DNA from: Undaria pinnatifida
Taxonomy: Eukaryota > Sar > Phaeophyceae > Laminariales > Alariaceae
DNA: 64,000 nucleotides
Reading direction: 5' to 3'
Assembly (NCBI GenBank): GCA_012845835.1
Contig: JABAKD010000009.1
Location: 125,324 to 189,323, forward strand
The position numbers and the translations under genes are program-made. Below, piece by piece: positions 41,364-53,111 of this stretch. Position 1 is the stretch's first letter. Every line of letters begins with the position of its first letter. The notes under the pieces were generated by a model. The model saw only the letters and a list, made by a program, of their open reading frames with translations, did no database searches and was not told the origin of the DNA.

Positions 41364-42683
41364 CACTCCAGCTGTGGGTTCGAATAGTTTGTCTAAACTC
41401 ATCTTTGCAAGCTGTGTGTGATACTCTAATCGCGCGTATTACGGGTTGTGTGTCGTCATACAAAGGTAGAGGTCGGCGATTCCCCTTGCAACCACAGTTT
41501 GTAGCTATCAGGGTCAACAGGGTGATGTCAGGCAGTCTGTGCGCGGACACTATTAAACCCGCTTCTGAGGGGGACAAAATCTGACAGCTGTGGAAGGAAA
41601 TGCATCAGTTTATCAAGTGAATCCTGTAAGTCGAATATCCGGTGAGGGGATGGCGGAGTTTTTAAGGACGTGGGGACCTGATTTTGATCAAAAGACGTCG
41701 GGAGGGGGATAGGGGACGGGTGGTGCAGGCCAATTTGTGCTTGAAAACTCTGAACCCTTCTTGTGGGGGAGGCGGGGGGAATGTGGCGGGGGAGGCGGGA
41801 GGCGGAGGGTGAGGGGGCTTTAGGTCGCATAGATGTAGGGGTTTGCTATACGCGTGGTGCTAGGACTAGGCGATGGTGCGGGTGGTGGGGAAGGAAGGGG
41901 CGTTTGGGGCGGGGGTGGGTGGGAATTGCAGCGGCGGCAGGGACGGCTCTAAACCGATAACGAGGCGATTTCTAGGGCGTGCAAGTGTTTGTTACTCTGG
42001 CGGACTTCTTTAATAGGTGGGGCGTTTAAGTAAGATAAAGCGAGGAAAAAATAGAAAGGGGGGGGGGGGAGGGTTTTCAAGAGGTTCATATCACATAAAA
42101 TTTATTATGCTGCAATTTTCACCCACCCCCACCCTCAACGCCCCCTCCTTCCCCACCACCCGGCACCATCGCCTAGACATAGCACCACGCGTATAGCAAA
42201 CCCCTACATCTATGCGACCCAAAGCCTTCCCCCTTCGCCCGCCGCCCCCCCCGCCACGTTCCCCCCCCCTCCCCCCCAATAAATAATTAGAGTTTCCAAG
42301 CACAAATTGACCTGCCCCACCCGTCCCCTCCCCCCTCTCCCCCCCTCCCGCCCCCCTTTTGATCACAATTAGGTCCCCACGTCCTTAAAAACTCCGCCCT
42401 CCCCTCACCGGATGTTCGACTTTCAGGATTCACTTGACAAACTGATGCATTTCCTTCCACAGCTGTCAGATTTTGTCCCCCTCAGAAACGGGTTTCATAG
42501 TTTCCGCGCACAGACTGACTAAAATCACCCTGTTGACCCTGATAGCTACACTCTAGTTGCAAGGGGAGTCGCCGACCTATATCCTTAATGAGGACACACA
42601 ACCTGTAATACGCGCGATCGGTGTATCACACACAGCTTGCAAAGATGAGTTTCGACAAAGTATTCGATCTCACAGCTGGAGTG
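41364..42683. mobile_element. TIR-B element with both ends, copy 2
   Basis: The left end CACTCCAGCTGTGGGTTCGA starts at 41,364 after AA rather than TA. The right end finishes ATCTCACAGCTGGAGTG at 42,683, followed by TA. Inverted arms extend about 300 bp as in copy 1. Interior blocks GTGGTGCTAGGACTAGGCGATGG and the complementary ACCATCGCCTAGACATAGCACC show that the two halves mirror each other almost to the centre, making a large foldback. Length is 1,320 bp. Confidence 0.8.
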
Positions 42684-42712
42684 TATTTAAATTTTTTCAA
42701 TAATATAAAATA

Positions 42713-42830
42713 CACTCCAGCTATGAGATCAGGGATCGACACTGATCTTCGCAACATTGTGTGGGATCCTACGATCGCTCGTATTAATGACAATATATGA
42801 TGATCACTCGAGTATATAAATACTCCGGAG
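42713..42830 (+). mobile_element. TIR-B second-type terminus, truncated
   Basis: Begins TA then CACTCCAGCTATGAGATC, continues GATCGACACTGATCTTCGCA, ATTGTGTGGGATCCTACGATCG and stops matching near 42,800. Confidence 0.7.
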
Positions 42831-42834
42831 TATC

Positions 42835-43599
42835 TAATTTACCATATTTGTATTCATCAACCAATAAGATTGACCTTGTGACGGTAATGATATATTCAAA
42901 AATGAAACACCATAAATTTATCAAGGTAGCGAGAACACATTTCACTTTTGACACGGAACGTCTTGCTGTGTTGTCTGACAGGTTGCAGAGCAGCTACGAC
43001 AACCGTGCCCGAAGAATCAAAATTCCGGAGAGCTGTTCCTCATGAAGGATTTACAACTCTACCAACTCTAGAAAAATCAGTTTCGTAAGTAACATGGTGT
43101 ACGAGTACTACTGCCTCGAAAAAAAATTAAAAAAATCGAAGACGATCGCTGCTGCCGTGATAATGGTGTGCGTGGGGGTCGTTGGTCTCCGTGTGCCATC
43201 CTTCCGCCATGTATTTATGTAGAACCCTCTTCGCTTTTGCTCATTCGGCCCGCTCCTTCGTACTTTGTGTGTTGAAACTCGTTTCCAATCGCTTCCCCTC
43301 CTTTCCGTCTCAAAAAACAATTTTTTCATCCCAGCTTTTTGTGCTGATCGATATGAAAAACTCAAGTTTCACGTTCAGGGAGAGTTCAATCCGTCTCTTC
43401 CACGAATGTCGAAGCTCAGTCGACCTCCTCCGTCGTCGTCGAGCTCAGCCTCCTGCCGGCGCAGTTCCTTCCACGCATACCAATAATGAGCCGTAATGCG
43501 TGGCTCTTGGTGGCGGTTGCCTCCGCGAAAGAGCATCAACTCTATCGCCACGCCTACACCTCGCGACGCCACACGCAACAGCAGGAAGTCATCACTCCT
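42835..43599. other. No confident gene
   Basis: Overlapping frames on both strands (plus 43,182-43,496, 104 codons; minus 43,375-43,719, 114 codons) have no recognised domain, and the minus frame runs into the inverted-repeat element. GTCGTCGTCGAG-type triplets create Ser/Arg/Asp-rich frames. A divergent GCTCGTATTAATG block marks the left border with TIR-B. Confidence 0.4.
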
Positions 43600-43844
43600 G
43601 ACTGATTCGATGATGGCTCCCCAAAACCAGCGATTTTCTTTCACGAGCATTTCATGAGAGCTTGACACAAAAGAGGAAATTATATGAAAAAAAAAGCATC
43701 GAAGTAATTTCTTCTGCATAAAGATCTATCGATCGATGACGTCCCGCTGTCGAGGGACACAGAATTACAACAAAAACGATGCGGAGGTTGTTTTGGAATG
43801 GGTGGTTTCGTTAAAAATATGTTGGGGGGGCTACGGAGATCGAC
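43600..43844. mobile_element. 245-bp terminal-inverted-repeat element, copy B
   Basis: Homologue of 33,108-33,353. It starts GACTGATTCGATGATGGCT and shares CCCCAAAACCAGCGATTTTC exactly with copy A. It ends with GGTTTCGTTA, a G run, CTACGGAGATCGACT. Length is nearly identical to copy A but the middle has diverged strongly. No clear target duplication is left. Shared termini and length with divergent core are typical of old MITE copies. Confidence 0.8.
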
Positions 43845-43918
43845 TTCCGTTGAGGGTGAGTTCGGCCTTTCACCCGCCAGGAAGACGCCCCCCCACTCGA
43901 TACAAGCCTGCTATTAAG

Positions 43919-43942
43919 AAGGCATGCTTCGCAGCATGCCTT
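43919..43942. repeat. Perfect 10-bp hairpin
   Basis: AAGGCATGCT and AGCATGCCTT are separated by TCGC. It is not followed by a T run and not linked to a recognised gene. Its function is unknown. Confidence 0.7.
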
Positions 43943-44585
43943 ACCCAGGCAGCCAGGGGAACGGAGGTGAGCATACGGTGGTGTAACCTGAGCTATGGAT
44001 AACCTTTATGGATCTTAGTTGCTACTGAACTTTTTCTGGATAGGTGGTAGTCTGAAACGCCTATCCTCAAACGGGACACTGGTTCAAACACATGTTTCAA
44101 GTTTGCTAAACTGAATCGCTTCAATTTACGACATGACAGCGTCAGAGACGAAAACATATTCATGTACTAGTTTTTCGAACAGGAACTTTGCTCGGATCCT
44201 CCGCGAACTTAACAATAGACCTGGATTATCGAGTTAATAATAACGTTTTTACTAGCTCCTCGCTGATTGCAAAACATAGCACGTAGAAATTAAGGCAGAT
44301 CCATTGTTCTAACGCTTGAACACAGGGTACTCCCACGCGCAGTACAGAACAATAAAAAGCAATGATTAGTTACAAGGATTGAACCATACACGTATTGCGA
44401 CACTGTTGCCCTCCTTGTCTCCCCTCTCCACTCTCTGCTGTAGCTGCTTAGCGTGCCCTATCTGCTCTTACGCCGTGTATTTTCATGGGTTTCCGCTAAA
44501 TGAGGTATTGTTGTAGGACTCACAACGTGAATATTCAAAGTAGTGTCACCCTGGAAACCTCTTAGCGAGTGCGGTAGTACTGCCA
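43943..44585. other. No feature recognised
   Basis: Mixed sequence with only short frames and no match to the other repeats of the window. Confidence 0.5.
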
Positions 44586-44880
44586 GTGGGGGGACCTCAA
44601 CTTGTGCGTGGAAACTATAAATCCTTCAAGGGGATAAATCTAACGGTTTTATTTAGAATATACCAGGTTTTCATGGCCGGGGGAGCTCAATCTGTGCGTG
44701 CAAACTATACGTCCTTGAAGGGGATAACCGTGACGATTTCGGAAAGAATGCACCAGTTTATCATGTAAATCCTGTAAGTCGTACAACCAGTGAGTAGAGG
44801 GCGGAGTGTTCGAAGGGTTGGGTGTGGGGTCGGGAGGTGGGGGGTGGGGGAGGGGAGGGGGAGAGTTTAGGCAGTATTAA
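44586..44880. mobile_element. TIR-B interior fragment
   Basis: Three repeats of the GTGCGTG-AAACTATA block (TCAACTTGTGCGTGGAAACT, then TCAATCTGTGCGTGCAAACT) are followed by GGGATAAATCTAACGG-type sequence and the CACCAGTTTATCATGTA block, then a G-rich tract to 44,870. No terminus is present. Confidence 0.7.
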
Positions 44881-44884
44881 AATG

Positions 44885-45780
44885 GGATCCGCCGCCTACA
44901 TTTTTTTTCAAGATTTACGGTGTAGTACCTGATGACAGTACACAACAAAGCAGGACTGACGGTGAAAACAAACACACGCACACAATCGAAACACCATAAA
45001 TATGAAAATGAGATGCAAGTCGGCTGCTGTTGCGGTTAATTTCCAAACTTGTTTGCCCTGTGTGTTACCAATGATACCTCGTTCAATTGAGCTTGGGAAA
45101 TGTGATGATCGCTTGACATGTTCATCGGCGCGTAAACTTGTCTCACTTCCCCGTGCAAAAACGACCAAGTAGAACGAATGCATAAAGCTGACAGTGCCGC
45201 AGCATTGTTCTTTTCTCGTAGCTCAAGTATCTATGCCTTTAATAAAGTTGTTGTGACGGTGTCAGCCGTGCGTTCGACAAATTTAGGGTCGATACCAATC
45301 TCTTATATCTGAGTACTACATCAATGGCTCGCTTTTAATGCCTCAAGGTTCATGAGACAGGTCCTAGGACCTAGCATAAGATTTTTAAATTTATATTACA
45401 CTGCGTGATTAACTGTTAGGTTGGTAATACATCACATCAATCGTTTGTGTCAGCAATCATAGCGAAAAAATCAACGGAGACTATTGCTTGGTATCGTTAC
45501 ATTGTTAAACCCACATGAAAATTTTGATCCAATGTCCTCTGATGAAAGTTGTACAGTTATCCTGACGATGTCAGCTGCGATTTCGACGACTTTAGTAGGT
45601 TTCATTGTGTTACGTATCATTATGATCAGAGCAGTGGTGTCGCTTGCCGGAGATAGCGCAGTCAAGCACACGAATAGGCAGAACACATTCGAATCGTTTA
45701 ATTATCTCTGGACGATGATCTTGGGTGGTATCGCTTCCACTAAGGGCGCGTGTTGACGAGAAATTTGACCAAAAATTTAT
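44885..45780. other. No gene recognised
   Basis: A 90-codon plus frame (45,484-45,756) with a hydrophobic middle (SAAISTTLVGFIVLRIIMI) could be a membrane segment, but a minus frame overlaps it and there is no family match that I know. Otherwise AT-rich. Confidence 0.35.
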
Positions 45781-46610
45781 AAATATATATTGATTTTTCC
45801 CCTCCCTCTTGTTCAAACGCCCTACGAACAAAATTCAAAGCCTGCCAGAGAAATAAACACTACCAGGCAAAGGATATCACTTCCTTTTTTGTAGCCATCC
45901 ATGCCGTAGATCCAGTTTCCCCCCCCCCCGCCCCCCGACCTTTAACGCCCCATCCTTGCCGATCGCTCGCACCAACCCTTAGACCTAGCACGACGAGTAA
46001 AGCAAGCCCCAACATCTATTTGACCTCAAGCTGTTTTTTTTTCCCTTCCCCCAACCCCCTCTCCACACGGCTTCGAGCACTTCGCCCTCCCCTCGCTTCG
46101 GCCTGTCCTCACCGGTTGCGACTTACAGGATATACATGATGAACTGATACATGCCCTCCACACAAACGTCAGATTTGTCCCCCTAAATGATTTATAGTTC
46201 TCGTGCACGGATTGCGTTTCCCCGCCCGTTCCTCCCCGTCCCCCTCGCTCCCTCTTGTTCAAACCCAGGCCTCAACGACATGAAAAAAATCTGCCTTTCC
46301 TTCACAGTTTTTACCACTTACAGTATGCACATGACAAACTGATGCATTTCCTTCCACAGCTGCCAGATTTTTTCCTCCTCAAAAACGAGTTTCATAGTTT
46401 CCGCGAACGTACTGACTAACATCACCCTGATGACCCCGATACAAGTTGTACAAGTTACATTGTAGTTGCAAGGGGAGTCGCCAACCTATACAATCCTTAA
46501 TGAGGACACACATCCCGTAATACGCGCGATGAAGTATCACAAACAGCATGCAAATATGAGGTTCGACAAAATCTTCCATCTCATATCTGGAGTGCTATAA
46601 TTTTTTAATA
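45780..46610 (-). mobile_element. TIR-B repeat copy
   Basis: Blocks TTGTTCAAACGCCCTAC, GCCATCCATGCCGTAG, CCTAGCACGACGAGTA, CCACAGCTGCCAGATTTT and CCGCGAACGTACTGACTAAC run in the reverse orientation to a degenerate terminus near 46,595 (TCATATCTGGAGTG). Confidence 0.7.
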
Positions 46611-46619
46611 TATACATGA

Positions 46620-47520
46620 AAAAAATTGTTTGTTTTGCATCTGACTGTTTTATAGAAGAATGACCGAACGGGAGGCATGTTTACAAATAAATATTACAGA
46701 AAATCAATTTTGGTGAAGTAGAAAAATAAATATTTCGTCGAATAGAATCTGACCTCGAAGTTTATATGGGGAATTGGAGCTCTTAGACATGGCATGTTCC
46801 TAATAACTGACGCCTACCACGCGAATTTGTGTCGTGTGGTCGGCAGAAGGTGAGGAGAGTAGCCAACATTGCGAGAGATATGATCACCGGAGAAGCCGCA
46901 ACATGACATCCTAAGATCGTTAGCACAGCTTAGGCCGCTTGTGACGCCTGGAAAACAATTATGGCCACCGCAAACCCACTTTTACGTCGCCGTTCACCTC
47001 GAAAGTCACACGATCAACTACCACATCCCGACGTTGGTCTCAGCATTGACCGATATGTCCCCGTCACATCAGTCCGTGTGGAGCGATGGGGCGGCACCAG
47101 ACCACCAAAGAAACGCCAAGGGCCAAATATTTGTAGTGTAGCCACTGCCGGCAAAACAAATATACCTCTAGCCGCGGTTCTCCGGGGAAAACGCGAGCTC
47201 GCGCCGGTCGTCCCCCACGGGGTTTTCGTGACCACTTTTCTTTCGAATCTGACGGTACGCCGTTCCACGACAATTAGAACGGTCGAACTCTTCCGGTGTT
47301 CTTCATTCTACTGTAGAAATAATATACCGTACTCGGACATGGTAAGTTCCTCGTTAATACGGGCCCTAAGGGCCACCTTTGACGTTGACCAAACGGTCAT
47401 TTGGAAAATATGTTAACATTGTGGGTATAACCGACCCAGGGACGCAACATCATAGAATATTCCGAGCTCGTATTTTTTACATTTAAATTTAACAACAAAA
47501 TAAACGAGAGTTTTAAACGA
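46620..47520. other. Unassigned; one 151-codon open frame
   Basis: Plus-strand 46,961-47,416 is open for 151 codons, basic and without a recognised domain. Minus-strand frames of 69-84 codons overlap it. Length alone does not make it a gene in this composition. Confidence 0.3.
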
Positions 47521-48190
47521 GTTTGTTCGGGGGAAAATATTTAAATCCAAACAGGGCGTTGACACAAGTTACCGCGTTGTTTTCGCAATATGACAACACA
47601 CCCTGGGGGCAGCCTGATACAAGCTTGAGCCCCGTCAACAACCGCGATCGAAGCGATCAAACCTTAACCTTCACGAGAGGCACTCGGAGCTGCATCCGCG
47701 TCCACGCCTACATACAATAGAAGATGGCACTCTCGCGTTGCCACCACAAAAAAGTACCAAGGCCGTCGCCACCGAAATTTTCCGTCCAGATCGCTCTGCC
47801 AAGCCGCACGAAAACCTACCCAACTAGCCTAAAACCCGAACATTCGCTGAATAGTTCGGTAGGTTCATTGCCGCAACGGCTCCTTCCATCGCGTTTTGAC
47901 GCTCCCTCCGCCCAGCCAATAGACCCTGTCGGTGATGGCTTCCTAGACTGGGAAGTCGAACGAAAGAAGAGGCTGTCGGAAGCGTGCACGCAACGACGCC
48001 CGCCGGTGATGGTGTCTACCGTCGTCAGTGTTCGTGAACATGGTGCTGTGTGACTTGCTGCGTTGTTCCGATTTCTCACACATTTTTGAAACAGTGCGCC
48101 CTTGCCTCTGTAGGAAGAAAATCTGTTTTTTTTCACGAAGCGAAACCAATTTTGATTTTTACTTGATTTCGAATATTTATCATCCTAGAC
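47521..48190 (+). repeat. Dispersed repeat F, copy 1
   Basis: Aligns in order with 48,330-48,870 and 59,565-60,112. The common blocks are GATCGAAGCGATCAA, GCCGTCGCCACC, CGCACGAAAACCTACCCAAC, a TTTTGACGCTCC stretch, AGTGTTCGT and GTGTGACTTGCTGCG ... CGATTTCTCACACA. Identity is low, perhaps 50-60% by eye. Frames of 65-109 codons are not shared between copies, so coding is doubtful. Confidence 0.6.
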
Positions 48191-48329
48191 ACGGAACATC
48201 ACTAAAAAATGCGATTTCGGTGTTATAGATATTTTTATTTCAGCAAAAATTTTCCAAGACAAATAAAACATTTTCAGTTAGGGTTGTCCTAATTTTATTC
48301 GCGAGTTATAATGACAAACTAAAAGTGGC

Positions 48330-48870
48330 TAGTTCGCCGTGGGAAGGCTCATCCGGGCAGTTTGGAGCGATGTTTGGCGGCGTCGACCGCCGCGATAGAA
48401 GCGATTCAACGCGAACCCCAACGAGGCAAACAGGGCAATGGCCGCGTCTACCCCAGCAGACCATAGAAGACCGAAACCCGGCGGTGGCCCCACAAACAGT
48501 TCATGGCGGCCGCTATCCCGATTTCTCGTCCAGCTTGCTCGGACAAACCTTACCCACGAGCTATTGAAGTCACGAGTATTCGATCAAGATTTATATTGCT
48601 TTATCGCCGCCGTTACTCCGCGCGCTTCCTGTCGACACCACCTTCGCCCACCCAAGAGACTCTGGGGTGATGTCTTCCTACCCTGGGCTGAACAACGATA
48701 GGAGAGCCTAGCGGCGATGTGCACGACACCAGCGCAAGCCGTCGATGTTGTCAACTTTCTTCAGTGTTCGTCAGCGGGGCGTCGTGTGACTTGCCGCAAT
48801 GTCTCGATTTCACACATGTTTGACAACCAATGCCCCCTTTCCTCGATAGGAAGCAAAAAAGTTTCTTTTG
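48330..48870 (+). repeat. Dispersed repeat F, copy 2
   Basis: Arranged head-to-tail with copy 1, about 140 bp apart. Blocks are GATAGAAGCGATTCAAC, GGCGGCCGCTATCCCGATTT, CGGACAAACCTTACCCACG, AGTGTTCGTCAGC and GTGTGACTTGCCGCAATG with CGATTTCACACA. Confidence 0.6.
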
Positions 48871-48899
48871 GGAAATCAGTTCCTAAGTGGGTTTGTTTA

Positions 48900-50455
48900 A
48901 TCGTTAAAACTGACTCCTACTGGAACGGGCACTTGTTGTGTTAGATTTTGCTCGATGCAGATATCTGGAGATACCAGCTTAACGTGAAGAAGTCATACGC
49001 CGTCATTTAAATTATCCTCATTGTCATCATTACTCGTCACGACATCACCACCGTCGTCATTGGATTACGGGTCTGGGACGCGAGAACACAGAGCGGTGAC
49101 AAACGAAACAACCCACGTAGATATACTGCTGCTGCGTTCTGTGGACTAGTACATATGATTGCCAATTTGGCAACCGAAAACCTGCGTGGAGAGGTAATCA
49201 TGTAGGGGTGGAGGCGGGCGAGAGGAAGTGTAGACTACTCCTGTGTCGATAGCTTTAGTTATTTCGTAGAGGGCATTGACAGGCTCGGTCCAGTGCTGAG
49301 GCCTTCGTATTTATTGCTACCATATGCGCTGCATCTACTTGCACCGGCATCAGTATGCTCCCAATTATTTCCATACCTGGTATGGTTCCAAGGTATCAAT
49401 CACACTTGACATGTTGCCGTCTACTTGCACAATTTACATATACTATATACACATATTACTTCTCATACACTGCCACTTGCTCCCGTCAATTTCCAGATGC
49501 TTGCACCAGCTTGCATACAAATATCAGAACTGATTTCCATTTATTAACCGTACCATAGACTATACTTGGATCTACTTCGATATATTTTCACCACTTCCAT
49601 TTACTTCTCTCTTGCACATGGAGCTACTCTTATGTGCTTTTTATTTCCTTCATTTTCTTCCGTTATGCTCCAAATATGACATATGACGGCCAGTTATTTC
49701 TATCGAGTTTCCATTCACTTGAACGACTTCCGTCCACTTCTACATTCAATATACTACAGCTGCCTCCCATACATTTCCATCCATTTTCCGTTTCCACTAC
49801 TATCCATATACCTCCATAATCCTTCTAGATTTGATATCGTACAGGGCCCCACCCTAATTATAGGTCCCTGCAGTTGCGACACCACCTGTCCGTATTGGAA
49901 CTCGGTCGTGTCTGGTAGACTCCAGCCGGCAACAAACGCTGCAAATGTAACAATGGCGTGATCAATTTGAACTTGAAATCTTGCTATAGGCGTGCAGTAG
50001 TGCCAGGTGTTTACGCGCAACAATCCCCAACGTTCCGTGCATGACTGAACACACACAAACACATCGAACAAACCTACCGGGGAAAGCGTTAGGGTATGAT
50101 GGGCAGCAGCACAACTGTGCGCCGTAGTAGCAGTAGTTGATGTTGTTGTTTGTGTTGATATAAGCTCAGGAGCAGAGAATATACAGAAACTGCGGCAGCG
50201 ACTGATAGCTCAGGTTTGCGTATAGTTTGGGTGAACCTGCAGTACAGTGTTTTTTCAGTGCTGTGTGGGTACACTACATGTAGGTATACTCGAGCATCTC
50301 AAACCCATAAATAGCACGTTCAGGAGCAGCAGCCTATACGCAGCAGCAGTACATATTGCCTCTTCGCGACATTTCGTTGTTGTTGGTGCAGCAAAACAGG
50401 CGAAATTCGATTGGTGCATTTGCCAATACGTCGGAAATCGTAAACTCGTACAATC
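48900..50455. other. No gene recognised; degenerate simple sequence
   Basis: 49,330-49,820 is a degenerate low-complexity stretch made of TACTTGCAC, CACTTCCATTTACTT and TTTCCATCCA-like words, imperfectly repeated. 50,300-50,360 has CAGCAGCAG runs. Short frames through it are Ser/Thr/Leu/His-rich. No promoter or splice pattern was seen. Confidence 0.45.
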
Positions 50456-50459
50456 GAAA

Positions 50460-52100
50460 TCGGCCAGAGTGAAAAACACTTCTACGTAATTGATATCACG
50501 CCAATGTCTTTCTAGCTACCCATGACATAGTTTTAATCCATCTTCCCCCCTTTTTACCAACCACCCGCACAATCGCCTAGACCTAGCACCACGCGTATAG
50601 CAAGCCCCTGCATATATGATAAATACGCGCGTTCGGAGTATCATACAACAAATTTTTGATCTCACAGCTGGAGTGTATACTAATTTCATGTGACCTAAAC
50701 TTCTTGAACCCCCCTCCCACCTTTTATTTTTGTCTTCCTCAAACATTCTACCCAATATCAAAATCCCCCACAGTAATAAAAATTTCCATGCACTGTGTAT
50801 GACGTCATTATCCTCATGAAGCCATCCATGCCACTGCTGCAATTTTCACCCCCCCCCCGCCCCGAACGCTCCCTCTTTCCCCACTACCAGCACCATCGCC
50901 TAGACCTAGCACCACGCGTATAGCAAACTCCTACATTTATGCGACACTAAGCTCCCCCCCCCCCCCCCCCCCCACCCCTCACCTCCCTACCCCCAACCCC
51001 CTCGAACACTCCGCCCTCTACTAACTGGTTGTACGACCTACAGGCTATATATTATATATGATAATAAACTGGTGCATTCTTTCCAAAACCGTCACATTTA
51101 TCCTACTAAAGGATGTATAATTTACACGCACAGATTTAGCTGCTCCGCCCGTCACGCCCCCCCCACCCCCCTCCCCTCCATGATAAACTGGTGCATTCTT
51201 TCCAAAACCGTCAGATTTATCCCCTTGAAGTATTTATAGTTTCCCACGCACCCACTCCCATCCTCTTGTGATCCAAACCAGGCCCCCACGTCGTAAAAAA
51301 ATCCTCACTTCCCTAACCGGTCCTTCGACTTACAGGATTCACTTAATGAACTGATGCATTTGCTTCCACAGCTGTCAGATAATTTCCCCCTCAGAAATGG
51401 GTTTTATAGTTTTCGCGCACAGACTGACTAACATCACCCCGTTGACCCTGATAGCTACACTGTAGTTGCAAGGGGAGTCGCCGACCTATGTCCTTAATGA
51501 GGGCACACAACGCGTAACACGCACCATCGAAGTATCACACACATTTTGCAAAGATGAGTTCGACAAAATTTTCGATCTAACAGCTGGAGTGTGTTTTATA
51601 TATACATTTTTTTCACGTGATTACCGAACGGTACGGGTGTTCTACATGTAATTTTTAGGACAGGTATTCTTGTGTTTACAGTACGTTCATTTAGAATACG
51701 ACATGCGTTTATTTTTATGGTGTTAGCTCTACACCTCCGCCCCGCCTTCCCCGCCACTTCCACCATCGCATGCTGGCATTACGCGTGCAGTAAGCTTCTA
51801 CCCTGGTTTTCGACCTATATCCCCTTTCCCCACCCCTGTCTCCACCCTTCTCCTGTCTCCGGTCATACGAGTACAGAATGTACATAACAAACTGGTGCAT
51901 TTCACAGCCGTAAGATCCTCCCCCCCTCAAAACCGGATTTTATAGAGTCGGGGCAATGATTGATTATCATATCACCATCCGGTTGGGCCTGGTACAATCC
52001 AATTCTAAGGGGACTCGCCGATCTATGTCCTTAATGAGGACACGCCCAGTAAAACGCGAGTTCGGAGTGTCACACAGCATGCGAAAATGAGTTTCCACGT
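50460..52100 (-). mobile_element. TIR-B repeats, reverse orientation
   Basis: Blocks AGACCTAGCACCACGCGTAT (50,578 and 50,907), CTCACAGCTGGAGTGTATAC (right-hand terminus near 50,680), AAACTGGTGCATTCTTTCCA (twice) and CCACAGCTGTCAGAT are present. A second terminus finishes near 51,592 (AACAGCTGGAGTG). The part from 51,890 to 52,100 is a more decayed third piece. A C tract at 50,956-50,973 is near pure. Confidence 0.75.
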
Positions 52101-52455
52101 GATGTATGTTCGATATCTGTAAAGCTCTGTAGTTGAGATAGTTACGTCACCCGAGAGCTTGACACAGTCTAAAACAACTGCAGCAGTCCCCACAAGCCTT
52201 GCCAGGGCCTAGGCTTTTATCTCGAAGACGTTATTCGACCTGAGGATTTAATCGCATGGCCTGGTTGTGACTGTGCAAAAATAAACGGTGTGAAGTACAG
52301 ATGGGCATATCCTCCGATGGGGGAACTCGTGAGTCACAATATACACGATAAATAGGCCACCGCTAAAGTAGCACGTGCGTTTCCAGTTGTGCCATTGGTA
52401 GAAATTCTGTTTGATATATATTGTTCCCTGTCGTCGGCGCAGGCATTATCGACTG

Positions 52456-52462
52456 TATAAAG
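52456..52462 (+). promoter_or_regulatory. TATA-like box upstream of beta-helix gene
   Basis: TATAAAG lies 190 bp before the start codon. It is followed at 52,494 by a strong splice-donor match (GAG, then GTAAGT), so transcription could start at about 52,485 and the first intron would lie in the 5' leader. An alternative TATATATT lies near 52,414. Confidence 0.4.
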
Positions 52463-52493
52463 CCCTGTGCACAGGGTAGTTACGACACGAGAG

Positions 52494-52644
52494 GTAAGTT
52501 CAAGACACGATCACTCTGACTTTTGTTGTCCGGGCTAGCAGGCCTTGTCCCCATATTTGTCATACACCAGAATTGTTAGCTATTATAGGTTATCTCTGAC
52601 GTCGTCAATTTCTTTCTCTTCTAAATATACGTCGTTTTGGACAG
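52494..52644 (+). other. Probable intron in 5' leader
   Basis: The donor GAG/GTAAGT at 52,491-52,499 matches the consensus fully. The acceptor at 52,644 follows a TTTCTTTCTCTTCT tract and ends GGACAG, one base before the start codon. Length is 151 bp. This explains why the coding frame appears to open just upstream of the ATG. Confidence 0.5.
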
Positions 52645-52645
52645 C

Positions 52646-53111
52646 ATGAGGCGTCATTTCATCATTGTCATGGCGGCGAAATTGGCATTGCTGTTCTCCT
52701 TCCTGCAAGGAGCAGAGCCAGGCGTGTGTCCAGCCGGCACAGTTTCCATGAACGTGGAAACGACTCTCGATCTACAAACATTGATGACGACGATAAACTG
52801 CACTGGTGAAGGAGTATTTAACGTAACTTGGATCGGCCGTGTGTCTCTCGTGGAGGCAATCGAACTACGTGAAGAGAAGAAATTGACTGTCACCGGGTCA
52901 ACTTCGGCGCTCACTGACTTTTCAAGCGCTGTCATCGATGCCGGATGGGCGACGGGCATGTTCATGGTGTATAATGGATCTACGCTCAGTCTCAACAATT
53001 TGGTGCTCGAGGGGGGAAATGCAACAAATGGAGCTGCGATCGAAGTACGTTTGTCCAGTTCTGTGATTGTCGACGACTGTGTCTTCGCCAACAACATCGC
53101 TACCAATGGAG
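52646..53111 (+). CDS. Secreted beta-helix (PMP-repeat) protein, exon 1
   Basis: The start ATG is chosen because the frame upstream of it lies in the probable leader intron. Residues 1-25 (MRRHFIIVMAAKLALLFSFL...) form a signal peptide with a basic start and hydrophobic core. The mature part has Cys and several Asn-Gly-Ser/Thr-type sites, then short strand-turn repeats. At the end it carries the F-x-N-N-x-A ... GG pattern (VDDCVFANNIATNGG), the Chlamydia-PMP-type repeat of right-handed beta-helices. The exon ends in phase 1 at a good donor (GGAG/GTGAGA). Such proteins act outside the cell, as wall, adhesion or polysaccharide-related proteins. The exact role here is unknown. Confidence 0.75.
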
